From Porites lobata (lineage: Eukaryota > Cnidaria > Anthozoa > Scleractinia > Poritidae), in NCBI GenBank assembly GCA_942486035.1, contig CALNXK010000016.1, positions 96,001 to 160,000 of the forward strand: DNA of 64,000 bases. The letters are read 5' to 3'. The notes beneath the pieces are model-generated. The model had not been told where the DNA came from. It did not search any database and worked only from the letters and a program-made list of their open reading frames with translations. Below, in pieces: positions 1 to 11,982 of this stretch (position 1 is its first letter; each line of letters opens with the position of its first letter). A program made the position numbers and the translations under genes.

Positions 1-959
1 AAAGAAACATGTAATTTATTTCGAAGTTAAGTCGTGATAAAAGAAGAGAAGCAATACATAATGATGCCTACCAACCAAGGCACAGCCAGCTAAAGGTAGC
101 CATGAATATTACCCGCTGTAGAAGCTTATTTTACACGGAACTGTGTAAAATGCGGATGATATGGTAGCAGATATTTGTTTTTGCAGCAAATACGCACTTT
201 AGTTTTCGAAATCCTATTTATTTAAAAGTCATGTCTTGGAGAAGGAAGAAAATCAAAGGAAGATGATGTTCAATTTACAAATAACAACCATCAAAAGAAA
301 AACAGAGATATAACCTGGTTTATATCCATTATATTTATCACACATTTGGAAATAACACGTGATGCAGTTTGCAGCTATTGCGCACTTTTGGCTGGAGTTA
401 AAAACACCGGCTAAAAGGTCTAAAGTTAGCATACTATAAAGGCTTACACGCTTTAAGCCATGCAGACAGGAAATGACAATCTGGCTTTAAATGCCTGGAT
501 AAATAGTGTATAATTTTGGTCTATTAAATTCGTACCTCGTTCGTATAGAGAAGTCTCGCGCGCGGTTGCTCGCATGACCCACACTCGAGCTAATGATGCC
601 ACACATGATGCTAATAAATCATGCTTGTAAATTTTTACCGTTTTTTTTTACTTTAGTCAATGAACAAAAAAGACAAAAGAAATTGCAAGGCTCAGTTCTC
701 CCAAAATATTACGCTCACTGACAAAAGAAAAATGATGCGCGCGTATCTAAAATTTTAATGCATGAAGAAGGGGTGCACATGCAAAACAGGAGGTTGTAGC
801 TGGAGGACGCTTATCAGAGGAAGAATGTTGTAGCTTTTACAAAAAACTGCAAGGATGATAAATTCTCTTAGCCGCACGTCGTAAGGAAGGAGATAAACTT
901 TCGCAGGAAGGCGTACCGGCGCACTTTTAAAAAGCGGCTCAAACATTTTGCCAAACGAA
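1..959. other. AT-rich intergenic DNA, no gene seen
   Basis: No open frame with recognisable protein content, no splice-bounded exon and no clear inverted repeat was seen. One short hairpin half (a 'gcaaatac' word near 185) resembles the hairpin array at 6836-7112. Confidence 0.5.
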
Positions 960-3900
960 TGTTCCAATATATGGCTACGTAGGGTTATATAGGGCTCTGT
1001 AGGACTGTAGGGTTCTGTACGCCTATATAAGGTAGCGCTTATGTAGGGATTACATAGCGCTGCATAGCTGTGTATGGCCGTACATAGCCGTACATAACCG
1101 TATATACCCCTTATAGCCGCATATACTCCTATATAGCCGTGCATACTACTACATAGCCGTATATAACCGCACATAGCCGTGCATAGCTGTACATAGCCGT
1201 GCATATCCGTACATAGCCGTAAATACCCTTGCATGGCCGAATGTAGCTGTCCATAGCCGTGCATAGCTGTACATATTAGCCTTACATACCCCGGCAAAGC
1301 CGTACATAGACGTGAATAGCCGTGAATAGCCGTACCTAGCTGTGTATGGCCGTATATAGCCGTAGATACCCGTGCATAGCCGTACATAGCCGTGCATGGC
1401 CGTACATAGCGGTGCATGTATGTAGATAGCCGTACATAGCCTTGCATAGACCTGCAAAGCCGTACATAGACGTAAATAGCCGTGCATGGCCGTACATGCA
1501 TAGCCATAGATAGCAGTACAAATCTGTGCATAGCCGTAAATAGCCGGAGATAGCCGTGCATAGCTGAACATTATCGTACATAGACGTGAACAGCCGTGCC
1601 TTAAGCCTACATGGCCGTGCATAGCCCTTCATAGCCGTACATAACTGTACATAACCGTACATAGCTATACATAGCCGTACATAGCCTTACATAGCTCAGC
1701 AAAGCCGTACATAGCGGTGAAAAGCCGTGCAAATAGCTGTACATAGCCGCACATACCCGTACACTGCCGTACTTGGCCATACATAGCCCTGCAAAGCCGT
1801 ACGTAAACGTAAATAGCCGTAAATAGCCGTGCATGCCGTACATAACCGTAAATACCCGTGCATAGCCGTATTTAGCCGTGCATAGCTGTAAATATCCTTA
1901 CATACCCGTACATAGCCTTACATAGCTCAGCAAAGCCGTACATAGAGGTGAAAAGCCGTGCATAGCCGTACATGGCCGTGCATGGCCGTGCATAGGCTTA
2001 CTTAGCCGTATATAGCCGTATTTGGCCGTGTATAGCCGCACATAGCCTTACATACCCGTACATAGCCTTACATAGCCCTGCAAAGCCGTACTTAGACGTA
2101 CATAACCGTGCATAGCCGTAAATAGCCGTGAATGGCCGTATATAGCCGTAGCTAGCCGTTCGTAGCTGTACATAGCCGTAGCTAGCCGTGCATAGCCGTA
2201 CATAGCCGTGCCTAGATGTGCATAGCCGTACATAGCCGTGCATGGCCATACATACCCGTACATGGCCGTAGGTAACCGTGCATAGTCGTACATAGCTGTG
2301 CTTGGCCGAACATAGCCGTGCCTAGACGTGCATAGCCGTAGGTAGCCGTGCATAGCCGTACATGGCTGTGCATGGCCATACATAACCGTGCCCAGACGTT
2401 CATAGCCATACATACCCGTGCATGGCCGTAGATAGCCGTGCATAGCCGTACATAGCTGTGCATGGCCGTAAATAGCGTGCCTAGACGTACATAGCCGTAG
2501 GTAGCTGTGAATGGCCGTGCCTAGACGTGCACAGCCGTAGGTAGCCGTGCATAGCCGTACATGGCTGTGCATAGCCGTGCAAAGCCGTACGTAAACGTAA
2601 ATAGCCGTAAATAGCCGTGCATGGCCGTAAATAGCCGTTCATAGCCCTAAATAACCCTACATAGCCGTACATAGCCCTACATAGCCGTACATAACCGGAA
2701 ATACCTGTGCATGGCAGTATATAGCTGTGCAAAGCCGTGTATAGCCGTATTTAGCGGTGCATAGCTGTACATAGCGTTACATACCCGTACATAGCCTTAC
2801 ATAGCCCTGCAAAGCTGTACTTAGACGTACATAATCGTGCATAGCCGTAAATAGCCGTGAATGGCCGTACATAGCCGTAGCTAACCGTTCATAGCCGTAC
2901 ATAGCCGTAGCTAGCCGTGCATAGCCGTACATAGCCGTGCCTAGAGGTGCATAGCCTTACATAGCCGTACATGGCCGTAGGTAACGGTGCATAGTCGTAC
3001 ATAGCTGTGCTTGGCCGAACATAGCCGTGCCAAGACGTGCATAGCCATTGGTAGCCGTGCATAGCCGTACATGGCTGTGCATGGCCATACATAGCCGTGC
3101 AAAGACGTGCATAGCCATACATACCCGTGCATGGCCGTAGGTAGCCGTGCATAGCCGTACATAGCTGTGCATGGCCGTACATAGCGTGCCTAGACGTACA
3201 TAGCCGTAGGTAGCCGTGCATGGCCATACATAGCCGTACATGGTCGTAGGTAGCCATGCATAGCCGTACATAGCTGTGCATGGCCGTAAGTAGCCGTGCC
3301 TAGACGTACATGGCCGTAGGTAACCGTGCATAGTCGTACATAGCTGTGCTTGGCCGAACATAGCCGTGCCAAGACGTGCATAGCCATAGGTAGCCGTGCA
3401 TAGTCGTACATAGCTGTGCTTGGCCGAACATAGCCGTGCCAAGACGTGCATAGCCATACATACCCGTGCATGGCCGTAGGTAGCCGTGCATAGCCGTACA
3501 TAGCTGTGCATGGCCGTAAATAGCGTGCCTAAACGTACATAGCCGTAGGTAGCTGTGCATAGCTGTGAATGGCCGTACATAGCCGTGCCTAGACGTGCAT
3601 AGCTGTATTTAGCCGTGCATAGCTGTACATATTCTTACATACCCGTACATAGCCTTACAGAGCTCAGCGAAGCCGTACATAGAGGTGAAAAGCCGTGCAT
3701 AGCCGTAGCCGTGGCTGGCTGTGCATGGCCATACATAGCCGTGCCCAGACGTGCATAGCCGTACATAGCGTGCCTAGACGTACATGGCCGTAGGTAGCCA
3801 TGCATAGCCGTACATAGCTGTGCGTGGCCGTACATAGTCGTGCCTAGACGTACATACCGTAGGTAGCCGTACATAGCTGTGCATGGCCGTACATAGCGTG

Positions 3901-4995
3901 CCTAGACAGACATAGCCGTAGGTAGCCGTGCATGGCCATACATAGCCGTACATGGCCATACATAGCCGTACATGGCGGTAGGTAGCCATGCATAGCCGTA
4001 CATAGCTGTGCATGGCCGCACATAGCCGTGCCTAGACGTACATAGCCGTAGGTAGCCGTGCATAGCCGTACATGGCTGTGCATAGCCCTGCAAAGCCGTA
4101 CGTAAACGTAAATAGCCGTAAATAGACGTGCATGGCCGTAAATAGCCGTTCATAGCCCTAAATAGCGCTACATAGCCGTACATAGCCGTACGTAACAGTA
4201 AATTCCCGTGCATGGCCGTATATAGCTGTGCATAGCCGTGCATAGCCGTATTTAGCCGTGCATAGCTGTACACAGCGTTACATACCCGTACATAGCCTTA
4301 CATAGCTCAGCAAAGTCGTACATAGAGGTGAAAAGCCGTGCATAGCCGTAGCCGTGGCTGGCTGTGCATGGCCATACATAGCCGTGCCCAGACGTGCATA
4401 GCCATACATAGCCGTGCATGGCCCTAGGTAGCCGTGCATAGCCGTACGTAGCTGTGCATGGCCGTACATAGCGTGCCTAGACGTACATAGCCGTAGGTAG
4501 CCGTACATGGCCATACATAGCCGTACATGGCCGTAGGTAGCCATGCATAGCCGTACATAGCTGTGCATGGCCGTACATAGCCGTGCCTAGACGTACATAG
4601 CCGTAGGTAGCCGTGCATAGCCGTACATAGCCGTGCATGGCCATACATAGCCGTACATGGCCGTAAATAGGCCGTGCATAGCCCTACAAAGCCGTACTAA
4701 CTGTAAAAACCCGCAGATAGCCATGCATGGCTGACAGAGACGTGCATAGCCGTAAATAACCGTATATAGCCGTTAATAACCCTACATAGCCATACATAGC
4801 AATATATAGCTGTTAATGGTCGGAGATAGCCATGCATAGTTGTGCATAGCCGTACATAGCCGTACATAGCCGTGCATGGCCATATATAGCCGTGCATAGT
4901 CGTGCATAGCCGTACATTGTCACCCATGGTCGTACAATGCCGTGCATATCCGTACACTGCCGTACATAGCCGTGCGTAGCCGTACCTAGCCGTTT
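960..4995. repeat. 10-bp-unit satellite array, about 4 kb
   Basis: The stretch is built almost entirely of a decamer alternating between atagccgtac and atagccgtgc, with point variants and short higher-order blocks (for example units containing 'cgtgcctagacgtacat'). Ten bases times three gives a 30-base, ten-codon period, so all three minus-strand frames stay open for long runs and spell ten-residue repeats such as MYGYVRLCTA. These overlapping open frames are a by-product of the repeat and not genes. Larger segments of the array recur (around 2880-3300, 3300-3560 and 3760-4100 resemble each other), indicating amplification of long blocks as well as of the decamer. Confidence 0.93.
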
Positions 4996-5030
4996 GCACG
5001 GCCCTTAGGGATAACATACTCAGGGTGTGT

Positions 5031-5812
5031 TCCTTTCGGCGAATCCAAAAACGGATTTTTGATCCTAGATTTGCCAGATTTCGCGGTCGAAAGGAACGTG
5101 AAATCCGAAATTGGATTTGTAACCTTGGTAACCTTTCGCCAACGCATGCAATATGCACGACAGCCTCTCAAAAAATGACGTGTTTTCTACTGTTTGACAA
5201 ATTATGCGATTATACCGTGCGAATTTAGTGGTCGGCAGTTCGAATAACGACGATGGAACATATAAAACAGACAAAGAAAGAAGCGCATTAAAATTGAAAA
5301 TTATCTAAAGAATGCATGTCGGCCAGTTTGATCCAGTTCCATTGCTCGGATTTTTTTATGTAACACGATCGAGTGCCTGTCGTGTCTAGAAGCTAATTTG
5401 TAGTTAGATAGCAGTCCATTTGTTACTTTTACTTATTTCTGATTTCAAGCAATCTTTAGAGACAAATGGTTATTATATGGATATTTTAATGTACAAGGAA
5501 CAATCTTCCAGTGTTTTCAGATGTTTTGCGGCAAATGACAGCAACGAGGAAACTCCACGGCCTCTATGGGAATACTTCAACTGGAAATACCGCTGGATCA
5601 TCTGACTAATTTCGGATCCACTGTGAATGGAACAGCGTAGATCACTAATCCGTTAATCTGGATTTGGATTCTTCGGATTTCAAATCCAATGAATCCTTTT
5701 TCAAAAAGGATTCACCAGATCAAATATCCGGATTTGGATTTGCCGAAAGGAACGCGAAATCTGTTCTTAGATCTAAAATCCGTTTTTGGATTCACCGAAA
5801 GGAACACACTCT
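5031..5812. mobile_element. Non-autonomous DNA transposon with terminal inverted repeats
   Basis: The left end starts gtgtgttcctttcgg followed by cgaatccaaaaacggatt. The right end is the reverse complement with few mismatches (ends ccgaaaggaacacac). Secondary copies of the 'ggatttg...aaaggaacg' words lie inside both arms. No transposase is visible in between. The superfamily is not certain; the GTGTGTTCC start recalls Harbinger-type ends but no clean 3-bp target duplication was seen. Confidence 0.7.
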
Positions 5813-5871
5813 TAATTGTAAAGTTATTTGATATAAGATTACCCGTGGGTAAATAAAGTTTTCACTCACTC

Positions 5872-6350
5872 ACTGTATAGCCGTGCATGACCGTACAGCA
5901 ATGTGGGGATATGCAGGGCTTTGTAGGGCTTATGTACGCCGCCTATACAGGACTATTCCCTGCTTTGTACGGCTATTAACGGCCATGTACTGCTCTGCAA
6001 GGCTATGTGCGGCCTTGCATTGCTGTGCACGGCTATGTACGGCTTTGTACGGCTACATTACGGCTATACACGGTTATACACGACAATGTACGGCAATGTA
6101 CGGCCGCGCACTGCTGTGTACGGGAATGCACGGCTGTGCACGGCTTTGTACGGCTATGCAAGGCTATTTTGGGCTCACGTACAGCTATGCACGTCTATTC
6201 CCTGCTTTCTACGGCTATGCACGGCTATGTACAAACGTTCTAGCTAGAAAACCAGTCTTTTAGAGCTAGGTAGGGGTATATAGGAATATGAAGTGCTATG
6301 TACGGCCATGTAGGGCTATGTAGGGCTATATAGGGCTATGAAGTGCTATT
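5872..6350. repeat. Inverted continuation of the 10-bp satellite
   Basis: The same decamer family occurs here in reverse-complement orientation (ggctatgtac, ggctttgtac, ggctatgcac). The open frames are therefore on the plus strand and again spell ten-residue Tyr/Leu/Cys-rich repeats. The array is more degenerate than the 960-4995 block and ends near 6350 in 'tagggctat' variants. Confidence 0.88.
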
Positions 6351-6835
6351 TAGTATAGAGCTGGGAACAGTTACATTGCATATTAAGTAATGTGAAATCA
6401 CTATATGATGGTTACACCAGTTACCTACCGCGGGGTGTGGTGATTCTTCGCCTCACAGCTCGGTTTATTCTTAGACCAATCAGCTGTGTTTGGTATCTGT
6501 TGGTTGAGACTTTTTAAAATTTGAGGGCTTCTAAAGAAGCCGTTGTTTTTTTCCGTTAAGTATCAACTTAGTTTTAAAAGTTTTATTTATTTCTCGTTAA
6601 GTTTTGCTATAACTATATATTATTTTACACGGGTTGCCTCTTTAAAACAGCTTTCAAAAATAATTTCACCGGCCAAGCGTTGTTTCCACATAAACCATGA
6701 TCTCTAGGCTGAACCATGTTTTGGCCCTACTTGGGCCTTTAATTATGTATTTACTTTAAAATAGTTTGCAACGCTGGCTATTAATATGAAGTCGTGCAGC
6801 GGGACTAAAGTACCTCTTACTAGCTGCAAAGTCCT
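6351..6835. other. Spacer, no gene seen
   Basis: Unique-looking AT-rich sequence with no convincing ORF, exon or repeat. Confidence 0.4.
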
Positions 6836-7112
6836 TAGTTTTGACGCAAAAACCTTCCGTACGTATTTGCTACGGTAGCAAATACTCACTTACGTAGCAA
6901 ATACGTACCTGTAAGTATTTGCTACCGTAGCAAATACCTACCTCGAGTAGCAAATACCTACCAGTGAGTATTTGCTACCGTAGCAAATACTCACTTAGGT
7001 AGCAAATACCTACCAGTGAGTATTTGCTACCGTAGCAAATACTCACCAAGGTAGCAAATACCTACTAGTGAGTATTTGCTACCGTAGCAAATACCTATCG
7101 ATCGTAGCAAAT
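6836..7112. repeat. Tandem array of 52-bp units, each with a perfect hairpin
   Basis: The word gtagcaaatac and its reverse complement gtatttgctac alternate through the region. Complete units repeat with a 52-bp period (agtgagtatttgctac begins at 6963, 7015 and 7067). Each unit holds a perfect inverted repeat, gagtatttgctac facing gtagcaaatactc, with a one- or two-base centre. The array could extrude serial cruciforms. It directly precedes a CT microsatellite and the duplicated block. Confidence 0.85.
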
Positions 7113-7127
7113 ACGCACATGAATCTG

Positions 7128-7130
<3 letters not shown>

Positions 7131-7183
<53 letters not shown>
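7131..7183. repeat. CT dinucleotide microsatellite
   Basis: An uninterrupted run of about 25 CT units. A shorter version stands at the same relative position at the start of the paralogous block near 46665. Confidence 0.95.
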
Positions 7184-7184
<1 letters not shown>

Positions 7185-10100
7185 ACTTCTCTCTGAAAAG
7201 GCCATATTTGAAAGGGACCGATTCTACAACAGTGATCTGAATTTTCTGGGAGCAAATATTTTATATTTGATTCGTTTCTTTCCTCTGTCCTTGCTTTGTT
7301 TCCTGACAGTTATCTTTTTATTTTGTTCTAAATAATAATCGATGTCGGCTTAGTAACCATACCAGTACATTACAAGTGCATGTTTTCTGAATACAAGCCC
7401 ACACTTGCACTTAAAAAAACGTGTATTTTAAGGTGTTTTTAGCGAAGATGAAACGCTGTGCATAACCAATATCCGAGTTTAACTTTTGTCGAAATCTTTC
7501 TCAAAGAGTTACCGTTTGCAAAGATCGACTTCAAGGACCGACAATGAATGCCCTACCTCCTGTTAAAAACATGTGCCGAGAGACGAAAGCAGGGAAAAAG
7601 AATGCAAGCACTAAATAGGACATCATTTCCGTACAACCGCGTACATTTAATACGCATACATTTTTTCGAATCGAGGATTACTGCATGGTTGCATAATGTA
7701 TGGGCTTTTGCGGGAATCAGGTTACATCAAATGATTTAACCACTAGCAATCGCCAGTTAAACTTCCCAAACAGCGCTTCGTATTCTTTTATCGCAATAAA
7801 ACAGGCCAAGAGCGGAATAAACGTGACGAGAAAAACAAGAGACGACATATGAAATCAACCTCAGAGCGATACTTGTTCATACCCAAGAAATGAGTTGGAA
7901 TTTAAAAAGACTGCCTGGCCTGTCCCTAAAATAACACGAAAAGGGATTCAGTGACATGTCAGTGAGAGGAATACCAACCGATATTTCATTGCGAGGAACA
8001 AAGAAATGAAATACCCTATTTAATTTTTCTTTACGTAGCTGTAAGCGTATGCTTTGGTATAACTCGCGAAAAGAAAAGGGAATCTTAACATTAAATTCTG
8101 GCTGCTGGCATTGAAATCAAATGGAAATTGAAATGAAATTACAACCTGACACTAACTCAAAGAAAATAAGCCACATTGTACCAGATTTACAAACTTCATG
8201 AACGTACTGATCATTCAAGCCACCGATGCGATATCAGGACATGGAACTGCCAAGGGTTCTGCTACTGAAAGACTGGATGGAAATTTTTCTTTAGAAACAT
8301 AACGACGGTACATTGATTAAACAACAAAATCGAAACCAAATATCTCGCGTCAGCTCTCGGATCACAAAGAGGACAAACCGAAATCGAACACAGAATTTAC
8401 TAACATTTGAAAAGTAATACTAAATCAAAGGAAATAAGAAAGCAATAACGACAATGACCGAAATACTTAGCTCTCTCTCCGTGGTTTTTTTTGGACAATA
8501 TGCTGTCTGTGCGTGAAAAAAATTCGACTGCACCGATAAAACGGCTTTGTAAATGACATGGCTCGTTAGCAGGAATTCAGTACCAACATAAAGTTTTAGA
8601 AATTATAGAAGTCTATCAACTACTGATTTTACACGCAAAACTGTCTTTTCTGCTCTGTAAACTTATTTAGAACATACAAACGAAGGATATACGCCATGAA
8701 ATTGGTACTTACAGATGTTGGCTGGTAGTGACGAATTGCGGGTATTCTAACTCCTAGTGGAACTGATACTGATCGACTTTGCAGTCTCTTTACGACGCGA
8801 AAACTACTGTATGCCCATGTCTGCGAGAAAAACTTATAAGGCGTACAGCTTGCCTCAACACGTAGCAGTGTTAAGCCAGAAAATAACTTTCAATTATAAA
8901 AATAACAAATGTAAATTACCCACTAACTTTTGTCCATATTAGGTGAACGCTGACCCAAGCTTACTCGAGCTCAAATCAGTTGCCTTCAAGTTTGACGTCA
9001 TCATTATTTTTTCCTACGAAATAGTTTGTTGAGGTGCCGAAAAGTGAGTCAGGATTAAGAAAAAACGTGTTGCAATCCATATTTCTCTCCCTGACCAGGG
9101 CACAAAAGTCCTGTTGTATTTGATTTCCGTTTCTCTTTTTAGAGTTTCCTGCGTCAATTTGTACTAGCCGTTTACACTACACTGAAGCGCACCTGTTAGA
9201 ACCTTATCTTTAAAAGGTATCTTAACACTAGCGTTGGATTATCTTAACTACATTAAATACAGCTTTACAGAGCTCTTGAAGAGTGCTAAGTGATCAGCGG
9301 GTAGGCATGCATTTAAATTAAGAGACTCAAACAATAACATCTAGGACGATATTCACTTCAATTAAGAATGAACACACGTACGCCAACCGGCCAATGAGCT
9401 TCGTCGATGCCCATGTTTCTTGGAGGACTACCAGGCGCCCAATCGGCCTTTTCCCAGTTCCTCCGGTTCTCTGTATCAAAACGAGGTTAAGTGTTCAGCC
9501 TTTGATATGGAAACGATTTTTCATTCTGATGCAAATAAAACTCATTTTCACAAGAAAGGTTGTGCACTTGGCCTCATTTTGAAAGTGAGGGTTTTTGGAA
9601 CTCGGAAGTAGCCTATTACGTTCGAGAGGAAATTCATGACACCATAGCAATCTAAGCAATCTCAAACGAACGGCCACTGGTCCTGATGACATTCCCTTCT
9701 GGGTGTAGAAGGAACATGCTGAGATTTTTACAGCAATTCTCAGTCATATTTAGCGGCTCCTGTTGATTCAACGCGTTTCTGAATAACCTTGAAATCAAGC
9801 AAGTCAGTTCACCAAGAGATCATTCTCTCTTGGTTCCACTCCCGCCCTTTTTAAGTATGCAGATGGCTTAACTATTGTCGCACCAGTGTGGGCAGCGATA
9901 CGTCAAGTGGGTTAGCGGAGGAGTTTTTGACCTGAGCGAACTGTAATTGTAAGAAGTGTAACCCTAACAAGTGTAAAGAACTTGTAATCAAAAAGTAATG
10001 GAGCTCCAAATCCTATCCTGTTTAACATGCCACTCTTGAATTATTAGGTTTGACCTTTCAGAATGACTGTAACTTCCCTGCACATGCAAAAGCTAAACTG

Positions 10101-10611
10101 TGCAAGGCCAACATATGTCTACACGTACTAAGAGTATGCAAAAAAGAGCGTTACAGCCAGATCGTACTCCCTAACTTAGCTTACGGGTTATCTTTTCATG
10201 ATGCTTCCGACACGGATCTTAGTGTTTTCCAGCAATTTTTAGACCCATGCCGTAAATTGCCTTTTATATCAGTGCCGTTAAATATTAGATGTCTACTGCA
10301 CAAACAGGATAAAGCGATTTTAGGAAAAGTTAAACATTGTGATAACCACCCCTTGAAGGTCTGCTTTCCACAAGAGAAGATTGATTCAAAGTTTAAGTTA
10401 ATGGTATTATAAACTGATGTTAATAAACCTGAGATTATGCCCTATGAAAGCACACAAAGTGACCTACTAACAACAATCATGTCTCTGTTCTCTTGTCATA
10501 CAATGTTCAACATTCGAATAAGCTTTTTTTACTAAGTAACTGTAGATACTAGTCCAAAGTACAAGAAAGAAGCAGTGAACAGTAACTAGTTGTGCGATTA
10601 CAATGTATCCT
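7184..10611. repeat. Duplicated block A (paralogous to 46677-49470)
   Basis: From 'gacttctctctgaaaag' onward this block can be followed, nearly base for base with small indels, in 46677-49470. Shared landmarks include the GACAGTTATC stretch, the 'ctacctcctgttaaaaac' stretch, the 'caaatggaaattgaaatgaaatta' stretch and a dead LINE tail at the end. Copy A has about 575 bp (roughly 9386-9960) that copy B lacks. Short ORFs at 7548 and 8757 are conserved between copies only as DNA and show frame-changing differences, so they are not treated as genes. Weaker relatives of parts of the block occur at 44090-44245 and 45415-45600. It may therefore be either a segmental duplication or a large dispersed repeat. 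Confidence 0.85.
10030..10412 (+). pseudogene. LINE reverse-transcriptase C-terminal remnant (copy A)
   Basis: The frame from about 10050 reads HAKAKLCKANICLHVLRVC, then VLPNLAYGLS, then ISVPLNIRCLLHKQDKAI. This is the usual C-terminal layout of CR1/L2-type LINE polymerases downstream of the catalytic domain: a 'KANKCLxxLR' helix, then 'LPNxxYGLSVYG', then a four-helix tail. No catalytic YxDD box is present, so this is a 5'-truncated dead fragment. Copy B at 48890-49290 retains the intervening 'EIDYLFYSI' residues that copy A has lost. Family assignment below 'non-LTR' is inference. Confidence 0.6.
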
Positions 10612-11689
10612 TCTTCTCTGGCAAAGTCCTCTGTAAATTAGCACGATATATTTTCTAGACTCCACAAAGGTTCCAGTTTTAGTATCACATGCTCATCATG
10701 CACATGTGCTCCTCTTTATGCGGTACACTGTCCTTTTTTAGCCCAACCAGAGTGTACACCAAGCAGAACGCTACTTTATTCCTCTACATCTTGATGTATC
10801 TATACAACTAATCATTTATATTATGGTATTATACCCGGACTAGATCGTATTCCTTTATTAGGTCCTGGACTGTGGAACTACTGTCTCTCTTTCCAATAAA
10901 AGTAGTGGCAGGGGAGCGCAACCCCTGGCTGCATTTTGCCCCACAGTAAGACTTAACCCTTGGAGACAGATCCGGAAAAATATCCCCTCCAGGGTGTGGA
11001 GCACAGGTCCTACCTGATCTGTACTCCACCCAGGAGGGCCACCCCTCCTGGTTCCCCTTAGTTCCTAGTGACTGGAGGATATGGGCCTCACCCCCTGGTA
11101 CCACTCGATCTTGTCTCCCCCCCAGGAGGGCTTCTCTCCTGGTCCCCTTACCCCTAGAGTTAAGCGCTTCCCTGCCACCAGAATTTTGCCCATTACTTTT
11201 GTGTGTTTTCTGTGTATATCTGGCATAGAACCTTTATGCGAAACCACTGCGAGTTGGAAGAGTTTATTAAATACGACCTGACACGCTAAGGCTGCCATAG
11301 GCCTAAGATAAATACGGAACGTTTTAAGAATACGTTTCTAAATAGATTAGTTAATAATAATAGTGATAATAGTTTTGTGATAAAAGTTGACGCTAAAACG
11401 TCACGACGTTTCGAAAAATCCAGGTAATTCTCAAATGAAAGTAAAATATAAAATTAGCATAAATAAATGTATCACAAACATTTAAGAATAATTTAAACAG
11501 ATAAGAATACATTGAACAATAATTTAAATCCGATAAAATATGTCAAGGATGAGTGATTTAAAATATTTTTACGACTTAAAATAGTAATAATAAGGCTAGT
11601 GAAAACCAATCTAAACAAATAATTTTGCGCGGACGGAATTTCACTGTTTGTTCACAGTATTAATGATAATAATAATAACAACAATAATT
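10612..11689. other. Unassigned insert with a GC-rich patch (10829-11298)
   Basis: Absent from duplicated block B. The patch 10829-11298 is richer in G+C than its surroundings. It contains two short internal palindromes built on cctcctgg/ccaggagg ('caggagggccacccctcctg' near 11030 and 'caggagggcttctctcctg' near 11122). Minus-strand frames (91 aa from 11104; 77 aa from 11298) have no recognisable domain. It could be the leader or gag-like part of an unrecognised retroelement. The rest is plain AT-rich DNA. Confidence 0.35.
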
Positions 11690-11982
11690 TTAAAAAAATT
11701 ATATTACGCAGTTTTCATGGTATGTCATCATGCACAGTGAATAGGTAGTTGATAAACTTAACTATTAAAAGAAAAAGCCTTTCTTAAAAGATAAGTTTTG
11801 TGGAATGGTTAAGGGATTTGTCCATACTTATTTCACGAGGTCAACTGTTCCAGAGTTTATATAGCTATCAAGAGCCGTAATCCCATTATGGCTCTTGGTA
11901 GCTATGTATTCTTCGGTCAAATGAATGTGATTTTCCGAAAAAAGAATGGTGCCAGGTGTCATGCAGGCTATTAACATTCTAC

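Noticed and set aside
755..4648. Many long overlapping minus-strand ORFs of MYGYVRLCTA-like repeats
   Set aside because: They are created by the 10-bp satellite, occur in all three frames at once, and have no start context, termini or domain; reported as a repeat instead.
5883..6263. Plus-strand ORFs over 5.9-6.26 kb
   Set aside because: Same satellite in reverse orientation; open frames are a by-product.
6836..7112. CRISPR-like look of regularly spaced repeats
   Set aside because: The spacers are themselves repeated and palindromic, there are no cas genes, and the context is eukaryotic.
7548..7739. 63-codon ORF, partly conserved in the second block (46944-47156)
   Set aside because: Similarity is explained by DNA-level duplication; the two frames differ in start and end and no protein features are seen.
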